From Burkholderiales bacterium (GTDB lineage Bacteria > Pseudomonadota > Gammaproteobacteria > Burkholderiales > Burkholderiaceae_C), in assembly GCA_016195825.1 (NCBI GenBank), contig JACPYV010000158.1, positions 1 through 64,000 of the forward strand: DNA of 64,000 bases. Direction: 5' to 3'. The stretch's first letter is position 1. Every line of letters begins with the position of its first letter. The position numbers were made by a program, and so were the translations under genes. Below, one piece after another: positions 41,835 to 49,631 of the stretch. Under the pieces are notes generated by a model, which did no database searches, was not told where the DNA came from, and was given only the letters and a program-made list of their open reading frames with translations.

Positions 41835-42956
41835 ATGAAACCCCTCGACGACCCCCAACACGACCACGAAGCGGGCTCCCGCGACGAAACGCGCGACACC
41901 ACGCGCACCGACGACACCCGCATCGGCGCCGTGCGCGCGCTGATCAGCCCGGCGCTGCTGCTGGAAGAGCTGCCCATCCCCGATGCGACGCTGGAGCTGG
42001 TGGAGCGCGCCCGGCAGGAGATCAGCGCGATCCTGCACGGCCAGGACGACCGGCTGCTGGTCGTCGTGGGCCCCTGCTCCATCCACGACCACGACCAGGC
42101 GATGGACTACGCGCGGCTGCTGAAGACCGCCCGCGAAGAGCTCAGCCGCGACCTGCTGGTGGTCATGCGCGTCTATTTCGAGAAGCCGCGCACGACGGTG
42201 GGTTGGAAGGGCTACATCAACGACCCGCGCCTGGACGGCAGCTTCCACATGAACGAGGGCCTGCGCTTGGCGCGCCAGCTGCTGCTGGACGTCAACGGCC
42301 TGGGCCTGCCGGCCGGCACCGAGTTCCTGGACCTGCTGTCGCCGCAGTACATCTCCGACCTGATCGCTTGGGGCGCCATCGGCGCGCGCACGACCGAGAG
42401 CCAGAGCCACCGCCAACTGGCGTCGGGCCTGAGCTGCCCGGTCGGCTTCAAGAACGGCACGGACGGCGGCATCAAGGTCGCCAGCGACGCCGTGCTGGCC
42501 GCCAGCTCGCCGCATGCCTTCATGGGCATGACCAAGATGGGCACTGCGGCGATCTTCGAGACCCGCGGCAACGCCGACTGCCACGTCATCCTGCGCGGTG
42601 GCAAGGCACCGAACTACGACGCGGCCTCGGTGCAGGCCGCCTGCGAGGCGCTGAAGGCCTCCAAGCTGCGCGAGCAGGTCATGATCGACTTCTCACACGC
42701 CAACTCCAGCAAGAAGTACGAGCGCCAGGTCGACGTGGGCCGTGACGTGGCGGGCCAGATCGCCGGCGGCGATCAGCGCATCACCGGTGTGATGATTGAG
42801 AGCCACCTGCAGCCGGGCCGGCAAGAGCTGGCCGAGGGCCAGACCAAGGCTGACCTCAAGCCCGGCGTGTCCATCACCGACGCCTGTCTGGGCTGGGCGC
42901 AGACCGAGCCGCTGCTGCGCGAGCTGGCGGCGGCTGTCCAACAGCGCCGCAGTTAA
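41835..42956 (+). CDS. 3-deoxy-7-phosphoheptulonate synthase (DAHP synthase, type I)
   Basis: The 373-aa enzyme makes the first committed step of aromatic amino acid synthesis from PEP and erythrose-4-phosphate. The motifs LLVVVGPCSIHDHDQAMDYA, GWKGYINDP and HVILRGGKAPNYD are those of the AroF/G/H group. The N-terminal 30 residues are charged and probably disordered. The feedback type (Phe, Tyr or Trp) cannot be assigned by eye. Confidence 0.95.
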   Translation: MKPLDDPQHDHEAGSRDETRDTTRTDDTRIGAVRALISPALLLEELPIPDATLELVERARQEISAILHGQDDRLLVVVGPCSIHDHDQAMDYARLLKTAREELSRDLLVVMRVYFEKPRTTVGWKGYINDPRLDGSFHMNEGLRLARQLLLDVNGLGLPAGTEFLDLLSPQYISDLIAWGAIGARTTESQSHRQLASGLSCPVGFKNGTDGGIKVASDAVLAASSPHAFMGMTKMGTAAIFETRGNADCHVILRGGKAPNYDAASVQAACEALKASKLREQVMIDFSHANSSKKYERQVDVGRDVAGQIAGGDQRITGVMIESHLQPGRQELAEGQTKADLKPGVSITDACLGWAQTEPLLRELAAAVQQRRS

Positions 42957-43056
42957 ACCGTTCGCGCCCGCAGGCGCCCACCCGTCGCAGCGCGCTCGCG
43001 CCGCGGCGGGGCGGTTTGCAGAATTCAGCCATCCCCACCGCTGAATCCTGGAGACC

Positions 43057-43497
43057 ATGATGAAACAAGCCCTTGCCACCGCCTTGTTCGCCCTGTCCGC
43101 GCTGCTGCCGCTGCGCGGCCACGCGGCCGACGTCACGCTGGAAGTCGAAGGCCTGGACGCCAGCCGGCTGCAGGGCGCCACGCTGATGGTCGCCGTGTTC
43201 ACCGAGCCGGCGAGCTGGCTGCGCCAGCCGCAGGCCGGCCGTCGCTTTTCCCTCGGTGCCGAGGCGTCAGGCGGCAAGGTGACCGTCGTGCTGAAGGACC
43301 TTCCCGACGGCCCGCTGGCTTTCAGCCTGTTCCAGGACGCCAACGCCAACGGCCGGCTGGACATGAACGCCATGGGCCTGCCCACCGAGCCCTACGGCTT
43401 CTCCAACAACGCCGCCGGCAACTTCGGCCCGCCGCAGTTCGAGCAGGCGGTGCTCACGCCCGTGGTCGGCGTGCCCGTCAAGGTCAAGCTGAACTGA
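43057..43497 (+). CDS. DUF2141 exported protein
   Basis: The 146-aa protein has a signal peptide (MMKQALATALFALSALLPLRGHA). The body VTLEVEGLDASRLQGATLMVAVF and the Ca-like loop FQDANANGRLDMNAMGLPTEPYGFSNNA are signatures of DUF2141, an uncharacterised secreted family. It precedes a carotenoid oxygenase by 11 bp, so the two form an operon. Confidence 0.88.
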   Translation: MMKQALATALFALSALLPLRGHAADVTLEVEGLDASRLQGATLMVAVFTEPASWLRQPQAGRRFSLGAEASGGKVTVVLKDLPDGPLAFSLFQDANANGRLDMNAMGLPTEPYGFSNNAAGNFGPPQFEQAVLTPVVGVPVKVKLN

Positions 43498-43508
43498 GGG
43501 AGAGGGCC

Positions 43509-45002
43509 ATGAACCGCATGCTGACCCGCCGTTCCGCCCTCGGCAGCCTGGGCGCCTTGTTCACCAGCGGCTTCAGCCCCGAGCTGCTGGCGCTGGGCCT
43601 GCCGCGCGATGGTTTTGCGGCCGACGCGCCGGAGCTGGCGCCCTTGCTTGGCCTGGACGGCCAGGGGCTAGACGGCGCCGCCGTCATCGAAGGCCGGCTG
43701 CCGGCTGCACTGCGCGGCCGCTACTTCCGCAACGGCCCCGGACTGATGCAGCGCGCCGGCCAGCGCTACCGCCACTGGTTCGACGGCGACGGCCTGGTGC
43801 AGAGCTGGACGCTGCACGACGGCCGCGTCAGCCACAAGGCGCGCTTCGTGCAAACGACCAAGTTCCGCGCCGAGCAGGACGCCGGCCGCTTCCTGCTGCC
43901 CGCCTTCGGCACGGCCATCAAGCCCGAGCGCCCGGTGCGCGGGCCCGACAGCGTCAACGCGGCCAACACCAGCGTGCTGATGCAGGGCGATCACCTCTAT
44001 GCGCTGTGGGAGGGCGGCAGTGCCTACGAGCTGGACCCGGCCACGCTGGCCACGCGCGGCGTCAAGACCTGGTCGCCCGAGCTGCGCGGCATGCCGTTCT
44101 CCGCCCACCCCAAGGTCGAGCCGGATGGCACGGTGTGGAACTTCGGCACCGCCAACGGCCGGCTCGCGGTCTACCAGCTCGACGCCGACGGTAGCGTGCG
44201 CCGCCATGCGCTGTTGGACGTGGGCGCCCCGGCCATGCTGCACGACTTCGCCGTGTCGCAGCACCACCTCGTGTTCCTGCTCGCGCCCATCACGCTGGAC
44301 ATCGCGGCGGTGCGTGCCGGCACGTCCATGCTTGACGCGATGCGCTGGGCCGGCGAGCAGCCCACCCGCGTGCTGGTGGTCGACAAGGCCGACTTCACCC
44401 GGCAGCGCATCTTCGAGATGCCCGCTGCCCACGTCTTCCATTTCGGCAACGCCTGGGACGACGGCCGCCTGCTGCGGTTGGACTATGTGCAGAGCACGCC
44501 GCTGCCCGAGTTCAACGCGGCGGCCCAGCAGATCATGCGCGGCGAGCGCTCCACGCGGGACGTGTCGACGCCGCGTGTGCTGGAGGTCGACCTGCAGACC
44601 GGGGTGCTGCGCGTCGCGTCCCGTGACGAGGCGGTCGAGTTCCCCGTCGTCGACCCGCGTGTCGTCGCGCAGCGGCATCGCTTTGTCTGGTACCCCACGG
44701 CGGTCGACACCGGTGCGCGTTGGGGCTTCAACGGGCTGATGCGGCTGGACATCGACAGTGGTGCGCGGGAGCGCTTCAGCTTCGGCAACGACGTGGTCGT
44801 CGAGGAGCATGTGCTGGTGCCCAGGCCTGGCAGCACCCGCGAAGGCGAGGGCTGGCTGGTCGGCATGGGGTATGACGTCAGGCGCCAGCGCAGCTTCCTC
44901 AGCGTGTTCGACGCCATGCGCCTGGCCGCTGGCCCGCTGGCCCGGGCCTGGCTGCCGTACTGGGTGCCGTACGGCTTTCACGGCCGCTTCTACGCAGCCT
45001 GA
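43509..45002 (+). CDS. Carotenoid oxygenase family protein, exported
   Basis: The 497-aa protein has a twin-arginine-like leader (LTRRSALGSLGALFTSG). The seven-bladed propeller and four iron His are visible: SAHPKVEPDG, MLHDFAVSQHH, HVFHFGNAWDDG and the C-terminal YGFHGRFYAA. The family cleaves carotenoids, apocarotenoids or stilbenes with Fe(II) and O2. The Tat-like leader suggests a folded periplasmic enzyme, unlike most cytoplasmic carotenoid oxygenases. Confidence 0.88.
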   Translation: MNRMLTRRSALGSLGALFTSGFSPELLALGLPRDGFAADAPELAPLLGLDGQGLDGAAVIEGRLPAALRGRYFRNGPGLMQRAGQRYRHWFDGDGLVQSWTLHDGRVSHKARFVQTTKFRAEQDAGRFLLPAFGTAIKPERPVRGPDSVNAANTSVLMQGDHLYALWEGGSAYELDPATLATRGVKTWSPELRGMPFSAHPKVEPDGTVWNFGTANGRLAVYQLDADGSVRRHALLDVGAPAMLHDFAVSQHHLVFLLAPITLDIAAVRAGTSMLDAMRWAGEQPTRVLVVDKADFTRQRIFEMPAAHVFHFGNAWDDGRLLRLDYVQSTPLPEFNAAAQQIMRGERSTRDVSTPRVLEVDLQTGVLRVASRDEAVEFPVVDPRVVAQRHRFVWYPTAVDTGARWGFNGLMRLDIDSGARERFSFGNDVVVEEHVLVPRPGSTREGEGWLVGMGYDVRRQRSFLSVFDAMRLAAGPLARAWLPYWVPYGFHGRFYAA

Positions 45003-45018
45003 GTCGCCTGGGCTGACG

Positions 45019-45047
45019 GTCCCCTGATCCTTGCGGGGACAGGGGAC
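45019..45047 (+). terminator. Possible terminator after the carotenoid oxygenase gene
   Basis: GTCCCCT can pair with AGGGGAC, or alternatively GTCCCC with the nearer GGGGAC. No T-run follows. It lies 17 bp past the stop and just before the glucan-locus promoter. Confidence 0.35.
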
Positions 45048-45053
45048 TCCGCA

Positions 45054-45082
45054 TTGACAGTCTGCTGCAAGGCCCATATGGT
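45054..45082 (+). promoter_or_regulatory. Sigma70 promoter of the glucan locus
   Basis: A perfect -35 TTGACA and a -10 TATGGT are separated by 17 bp. Transcription would start near 45089, immediately before the double palindrome. This is the best promoter in the window. Confidence 0.7.
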
Positions 45083-45092
45083 CGCGCCGTTT

Positions 45093-45121
45093 GTGAAAGC
45101 GCTTTCAGAAAGCGCTTTCAC
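45093..45121. promoter_or_regulatory. 29-bp double palindrome, LacI-family operator type
   Basis: GTGAAAGCGCTTTC-A-GAAAGCGCTTTCAC is a perfect inverted repeat. It consists of two 12-14-bp palindromes with central CG (TGAAAGCGCTTTCA and GAAAGCGCTTTC). Palindromes of this form with a central CpG are typical LacI/CcpA-type operators. It lies about +4 to +33 from the predicted start, where a bound repressor would block transcription. No LacI gene is in the window. Confidence 0.75.
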
Positions 45122-45193
45122 TTTCGGCGATTGACAGCAGTTCGTCGTCGCCTCGTCACGGGATCACCCCGTACCAAAAACCAAGGAGACGAC

Positions 45194-45862
45194 ATGCTGA
45201 ATCTGAAGACCCCTGTGGCCATCGCCACCCTTTTGCTTGCCGGCGCTGCCGGCGCGGCCACGAGCAACGGCATTGCCAATGGCGGGTTTGAGACCGTCAA
45301 CAGCGCCAACCAGCCTGTCGGCTGGGTAGGGGCGGACTCGTCCCCCGCGGTGCTGTCCAACGACGCCCACTCGGGCGCGCATTCCATGCTGCTGAGCGCA
45401 CCCGGCGGCTTCGGCGGTTCCGGGCTGCTGCAGGACTCCGTCGCTCACGGCGGCCTGCCGGCGTTGACGGGGGCCAATGTGGGCGACACGCCGGTACTGA
45501 GCTTCTGGGCCAAGGGCGATGCCAGCACCACCGGCAACGCCAAGTTCGCCCTGAGCTACATGGGTGACGGCGGCGGCGTCCTGTACGACAGCGGCCTGCA
45601 GTTCTTCCAGAACGACATCAACGGCAGCGGCTGGACACGGATCAGCTTCCAGGCTGCCGCCATCCCGGCCGGCACCAAGTCGGTCTACCTGCTGATGAAC
45701 ACAGCCGTCGGGCCGCTGCTGGATGGCCGCGCCAACGCGGTCTACATCGACGACATCCAGCTCACGCTGACCACCGCAGCCGTGCCCGAGCCCGAGAGCT
45801 ATGCGCTGCTGATCGCCGGTCTGGCGCTGGTCGGCGCAGTCGCTCGCCGCCGCCGCGCCTGA
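45194..45862 (+). CDS. PEP-CTERM protein with carbohydrate-binding-like jelly roll
   Basis: The 222-aa protein starts at ATG 45194 (AAGGAG upstream; signal MLNLKTPVAIATLLLAGAAGA). The pattern SNGIANGGFETVNSANQPVGW followed by GAHSMLLSAPG resembles the CBM4/9-like beta-sandwich. The C-terminus VPEPESYALLIAGLALVGAVARRRR is a PEP-CTERM sorting signal. It is first in a three-gene run with a GH16 glucanase, so I infer a surface-anchored glycan-binding protein. Confidence 0.88.
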   Translation: MLNLKTPVAIATLLLAGAAGAATSNGIANGGFETVNSANQPVGWVGADSSPAVLSNDAHSGAHSMLLSAPGGFGGSGLLQDSVAHGGLPALTGANVGDTPVLSFWAKGDASTTGNAKFALSYMGDGGGVLYDSGLQFFQNDINGSGWTRISFQAAAIPAGTKSVYLLMNTAVGPLLDGRANAVYIDDIQLTLTTAAVPEPESYALLIAGLALVGAVARRRRA

Positions 45863-45881
45863 GACCCCAGGAGACAAGCCC

Positions 45882-46523
45882 ATGAACACCCAGATCCACA
45901 CCCTCCCGAAGGTCGCCGCTGCGCTGCTGCTGTGCTGCCTCGCCGTCCACGCCAGCGCGCAGACCGTCGTGCTGGATTCCTATGGCCCTGATATCACCTT
46001 CCTGGACGGCTGGCCCAACCCGCTGACGGCGGGAAACAGCATCGCCGTGCCGTTCCAGATCACCAATGCCACGACAGTCCAATCCATCCTGACCGCCATC
46101 GAGCGCAACCCGGACTGGGCCAGCACGGGCGGTGTCACGCTGGGCATCGCGGCGCGGCAAGGCGCGCTGCCGACCGGCGCGGGTTGGCTCTACAGCACCC
46201 ACCTCAACGACCCGGCCGTCAACACGACGGTGGCGCCCAAGGGCTGGTCGCTGACGGCCGGCAGCTATTGGTTGGTCGCCACGGCCGACGCCGGCTTTGC
46301 CGGGCAGTGGATCAGCGCCACCCAGGACTACACCGGCAACTGGGCCTACACCACGGTGCCGGGTGTCTGGACGCAAGAGAGCTCGACCTTCCTCGGCATG
46401 CCGGGTGCGCGCATCACCGTCACCAGCGCCGTGCCGGAACCGTCTACCTACGGCCTCATGTTCGCCGGCGGCCTGTTGCTCGCCGCCGTCGCCCGCCGCA
46501 AGTCCAACGCCCAACAAGGATGA
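45882..46523 (+). CDS. PEP-CTERM surface protein, second of the glucan locus
   Basis: The 213-aa exported protein begins MNTQIHTLPKVAAALLLCCLAVHASAQ. A beta-rich body (VPFQITNATTVQSILTAIE) ends in VPEPSTYGLMFAGGLLLAAVARRKS. It starts 19 bp after its neighbour with GGAG upstream and its stop overlaps the first possible ATG of the GH16 gene. Function is unknown, but it is probably exposed on the surface. Confidence 0.88.
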   Translation: MNTQIHTLPKVAAALLLCCLAVHASAQTVVLDSYGPDITFLDGWPNPLTAGNSIAVPFQITNATTVQSILTAIERNPDWASTGGVTLGIAARQGALPTGAGWLYSTHLNDPAVNTTVAPKGWSLTAGSYWLVATADAGFAGQWISATQDYTGNWAYTTVPGVWTQESSTFLGMPGARITVTSAVPEPSTYGLMFAGGLLLAAVARRKSNAQQG

Positions 46524-46528
46524 ATGCC

Positions 46529-48304
46529 ATGACCCGTCAACCCATCGTTCGCGCTTTCAGCCGCGTGGTGGCCGGCGCCGCGCTGGTGGCCGTCAGCGCC
46601 GCCGCGTCCGCCAGCGTCACCAGCCCCGTCATCGGCAAGCTGCTCTGGTCCGAGGAGTTCAACGGCGCAAGCCTGGACACCACGCTGTGGACCGCCACCA
46701 CCGGCAACGGCTGCCAGATCGGCCTGTGCGGCTACGGCAACCAGGAGCTGCAGTACTACAGCCCCAACAACCTCAGCATCGCCAACGTGCCCTTCGAGCC
46801 GGGTACGCGCGCGCTGGCCATCACGGCCCGCCGAGAGACCGTCGGCAGCAACCAGTTCACCTCCGGCAAGATTGACACGTCGGGCAAGGTGCAAGTCAAG
46901 TACGGGCTGATCGAGGTCCGCATGGCCACGCCCAAGGTCGGCGTGGGCCTGTGGCCCGCCGCATGGATGCTGGGCACCAGTCCACAGTCCTGGCCGCGCA
47001 AAGGCGAGATCGACATCGTGGAGCAGGGCGGCCGGCAACCGGCCGGGCTGCCGGCGATCTCGCCGGACCAGTTCGTCGGGTCCAACGTCATCACCTTCGC
47101 GGACGCCGCCTGCGTGCCCGGCAACGAAAGCTGCGCCGCCTCCACCGCCTGGCAGACCAAGAACTGGTACACGCCGTCGCGCTCGCTGGCCAACCGCTTC
47201 GTCACCTACCGCCTCTATTGGACCGACACGCAGATCCGCTTCAGCGTGCTGGACAACGGCCGCGAGTACGACATGTACAAGGCGCCCATCTCCACGGTCA
47301 ATTCGCCCGCGCTGCAGGCGCCGTTCTACCTGTTGCTGAACATGGCGGTTGGCGGCAACTTCACGCCCGCCGCCACGCCGGAGCAGATCACCGCGCCGCT
47401 ACCGGGCACTACTTACGTGGACTACGTGCGCGTCTACGAACTGGATGGCAAGGGCGAGGTCAAGCTGGGGCTGGGCATCACGCCGGAGGTCGGCAAGTTC
47501 GGGGTCTTCACCGACAACACGCTGGTCGACAACAAGCAGGTGCCCGGCGTCTCGTCCGACATCTACATCTGGAACCAGGGCTCCATGACCTCTGGCGACA
47601 CGCCGCCCTACGAAGGGTCGGGCGTGCTGGCCTTCAAGTACTTCGCGCCGGGGCAGTGGTTCGGCGGCAGCATCCAGTCGCGCCAGGTGCACGACATGAG
47701 CGGTTTCCGGGGCGGCAACATCAAGCTCAAGATCAAGGCACCTGCCAACGTGGCCTTCCGCATAGGCATCTACGACACCTACACCAACCAGAGCGCGGTG
47801 ACCTTCCCAGCCAACACCACCGCCTACGGCCTGGTGCGCAACGGCGAATGGGGCACGGCCACCATCCCGGTGGCCGAGATTGCCGGGCCGAAGATCGCGC
47901 TGCAGTCCATGCTGGACCTGTTCCAGTTCTTCAGCGTGGACGGGGCGCTGCCGGGCGCGCAGTTCCAGATCGCCTTCGACGACATCGTCTGGGATTCGGG
48001 CGTCGCGAGCACGCCCCAGGTGACCGTCGCCAAGGCCGCCGCGCCGGCTCCCGCCGTGGTGACCGACGCTGCGCAGTCCGGTGCCAGCACGCTCGACTTC
48101 GCCGTGGCCGCCACCGGCTGGGCCGACGTGCACTACTCGGTCAATGGCGGCAGCGCCCAGACCGTGCGCCTGCGCCTGGATGGCAAGAGCAGCCGCTACA
48201 CCGCGGGTGGCTTGAAGAAGGGCGACGTGGTCGAGTACCGCTTCACCTACTGGAATGGCCAGGTGGCCGTCGACACCGCCGCCAAGACGGTGGTGCTGAA
48301 GTAA
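46529..48304 (+). CDS. GH16 endo-beta-1,3-glucanase with C-terminal CBM56
   Basis: The product is about 591 aa. I prefer ATG 46529 because AAGGA lies 8 nt upstream; ATG 46520 overlaps the previous stop and is too close to it. Domains: signal peptide; GH16 catalytic domain about residues 35-310 with the active-site motif [10 protein letters not shown] (ExDxxE) and [14 protein letters not shown]; a beta-sandwich about 315-490 ([13 protein letters not shown] ... FDDIVWDSG); and a CBM56-like module ([29 protein letters not shown]) that binds beta-1,3-glucan. The enzyme is secreted and probably degrades laminarin or curdlan. There is no PEP-CTERM tail. Confidence 0.92.
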   Translation: MTRQPIVRAFSRVVAGAALVAVSAAASASVTSPVIGKLLWSEEFNGASLDTTLWTATTGNGCQIGLCGYGNQELQYYSPNNLSIANVPFEPGTRALAITARRETVGSNQFTSGKIDTSGKVQVKYGLIEVRMATPKVGVGLWPAAWMLGTSPQSWPRKGEIDIVEQGGRQPAGLPAISPDQFVGSNVITFADAACVPGNESCAASTAWQTKNWYTPSRSLANRFVTYRLYWTDTQIRFSVLDNGREYDMYKAPISTVNSPALQAPFYLLLNMAVGGNFTPAATPEQITAPLPGTTYVDYVRVYELDGKGEVKLGLGITPEVGKFGVFTDNTLVDNKQVPGVSSDIYIWNQGSMTSGDTPPYEGSGVLAFKYFAPGQWFGGSIQSRQVHDMSGFRGGNIKLKIKAPANVAFRIGIYDTYTNQSAVTFPANTTAYGLVRNGEWGTATIPVAEIAGPKIALQSMLDLFQFFSVDGALPGAQFQIAFDDIVWDSGVASTPQVTVAKAAAPAPAVVTDAAQSGASTLDFAVAATGWADVHYSVNGGSAQTVRLRLDGKSSRYTAGGLKKGDVVEYRFTYWNGQVAVDTAAKTVVLK

Positions 48305-48323
48305 GGCAAGCCCGAGAGAAAAC

Positions 48324-48345
48324 GGGGTGGACGCGCGTCCACCCC
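48324..48345. terminator. 22-bp perfect palindrome after the glucanase gene
   Basis: GGGGTGGACGC/GCGTCCACCCC is a perfect dyad without loop, 20 bp past the GH16 stop. On the minus strand it is followed by TTTTC, on the plus strand by GCGCAT. It probably separates the glucan locus from rpiA. Confidence 0.5.
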
Positions 48346-48351
48346 GCGCAT

Positions 48352-48366
48352 CCGCGAAAATCGCGG
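48352..48366 (+). other. Hairpin abutting the rpiA start codon
   Basis: CCGCGA-AAA-TCGCGG ends two bases before the rpiA ATG. No Shine-Dalgarno is visible, so this stem may limit or control translation initiation. Confidence 0.35.
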
Positions 48367-48368
48367 TC

Positions 48369-49028
48369 ATGAACCAAGACCAGCTCAAACAACTCGTCGG
48401 CCGCGCCGCGCTCAACCACGTCACGCCCGGCCAGATCGTCGGCGTGGGCACCGGCTCCACGGTGGACTGCTTCATCGATGCGCTGGCCACCAGCGGCATC
48501 GCCGTCGCGGGCGCCGTGTCCAGCTCGGAGCGTTCCACGCAGCGGCTGCTCAAGCACGGCATCAAGGTGCTGGACGCCGCCGAGGTCACCGGTCTCACCG
48601 TCTACATCGACGGCGCCGACGAAATCGATGGCAACGGATTCATGATCAAGGGCGGCGGTGCCGCGCTGACGCGCGAGAAGATCGTCGCCGACCTGGCCGA
48701 GCGCTTCGTCTGCATCGCCGACGAATCCAAGCTCGTGCAGACCCTCGGCCGCTTCCCGTTGCCGGTGGAAATCATCCCCATGGCCGCGGCGCAGCTGACG
48801 CGCCGCTTCGCCAAGCTGGGCGGCGTTGCCAGGCTGCGCGCCGGCGTCGTCACCGACAACGGCGGCCACATCCTCGACGTGACGGGCCTGTCCATCACCG
48901 ACCCGCTGGCCTTCGAGACCGAGGTCAATCAGTGGCCCGGCGTCGTCACGGTCGGCGTGTTTGCGCGGCACAAGGCGCAGGTCTGCCTGCTGGGTGGTGC
49001 GGACGGCGTGAAGACGCTGACCTTCTGA
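48369..49028 (+). CDS. rpiA: Ribose-5-phosphate isomerase A
   Basis: The 219-aa enzyme interconverts ribose-5-phosphate and ribulose-5-phosphate. [16 protein letters not shown] binds phosphate, [29 protein letters not shown] carries the catalytic Asp/Lys/Glu residues, and the end [20 protein letters not shown] is standard. The start at 48369 is the normal family N-terminus. Confidence 0.96.
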   Translation: MNQDQLKQLVGRAALNHVTPGQIVGVGTGSTVDCFIDALATSGIAVAGAVSSSERSTQRLLKHGIKVLDAAEVTGLTVYIDGADEIDGNGFMIKGGGAALTREKIVADLAERFVCIADESKLVQTLGRFPLPVEIIPMAAAQLTRRFAKLGGVARLRAGVVTDNGGHILDVTGLSITDPLAFETEVNQWPGVVTVGVFARHKAQVCLLGGADGVKTLTF

Positions 49029-49039
49029 GCCGCGACCGC

Positions 49040-49621
49040 ATGCCCCGTGAGCCGCTGGGCTTCGACGCGGCGTCCCACGAGCGCCACCACTGGTGGCGCA
49101 GCCTGCTGTTCCGTTTGGTGCTGTGCGTCGGCGTGAGCGGCTTGCTCGGGTGGCTTGGCGGCTGGGTGGGTGTGCTGCCTAGCCTCATGCTGTGGGCGCG
49201 CGCCTTTGCCGCCGACCTGGTGGCCCTGGGCGAAACGGGCTGGCGGGGCCTGCGCCACCTGGCCTTCAAGCCGGTGCAGGGGCGCTTCTACCAGTTCAAG
49301 GGCCACCGCATCCGCGTCGTCGACGACGAGGTTGACGCGCAGCGCTGGCTCGCGCTGGCCGACCTCGCCACGGCGCTCGATGCGCCCATGCCCGCTGCCG
49401 TCTTCAGGCGGCGCCAGCCGCAGTCGCTGCGCGAGCTGCCCGACGGCGTCTACCTGCTCGACGAGGCCGCGCTGGCTTGGCTGCGTGCGCAGCGCAGCGA
49501 CCGCGCCGGCCGCCTGGCGCTGTGGGTAGAGCGCGAGGTCTGGTACCCAGCGCGTGGCCGCAAGGCCGGCTACACGCAAAAAGGGGTGTCCGGCACCCGG
49601 CCGGACACCCCTGTCGACTGA
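49040..49621 (+). CDS. Uncharacterised 193-aa membrane-anchored protein
   Basis: It starts at ATG 49040 (MPREPLGFDAASHERHHWW), 11 bp after rpiA. Hydrophobic segments near residues 20-40 and 40-60 anchor it, followed by a soluble alpha/beta region (YQFKGHRIRVVDDEVDAQRW). No family was recognised. Its last codons are made of the terminator of the convergent M4 protease gene, so the C-terminal PDTPVD may be under RNA-structure rather than protein constraint. Confidence 0.7.
   Translation: MPREPLGFDAASHERHHWWRSLLFRLVLCVGVSGLLGWLGGWVGVLPSLMLWARAFAADLVALGETGWRGLRHLAFKPVQGRFYQFKGHRIRVVDDEVDAQRWLALADLATALDAPMPAAVFRRRQPQSLRELPDGVYLLDEAALAWLRAQRSDRAGRLALWVEREVWYPARGRKAGYTQKGVSGTRPDTPVD
49578..49612 (-). 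terminator. Terminator of the M4 protease gene, inside a coding sequence
   Basis: AGGGGTGTCCGG and CCGGACACCCCT form a 12-bp stem. Read on the minus strand, TTTTT follows, so it terminates the M4 protease mRNA. It lies within the last codons of the convergent plus-strand gene. Confidence 0.85.
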
Positions 49622-49631
49622 ACTGCAGGGC

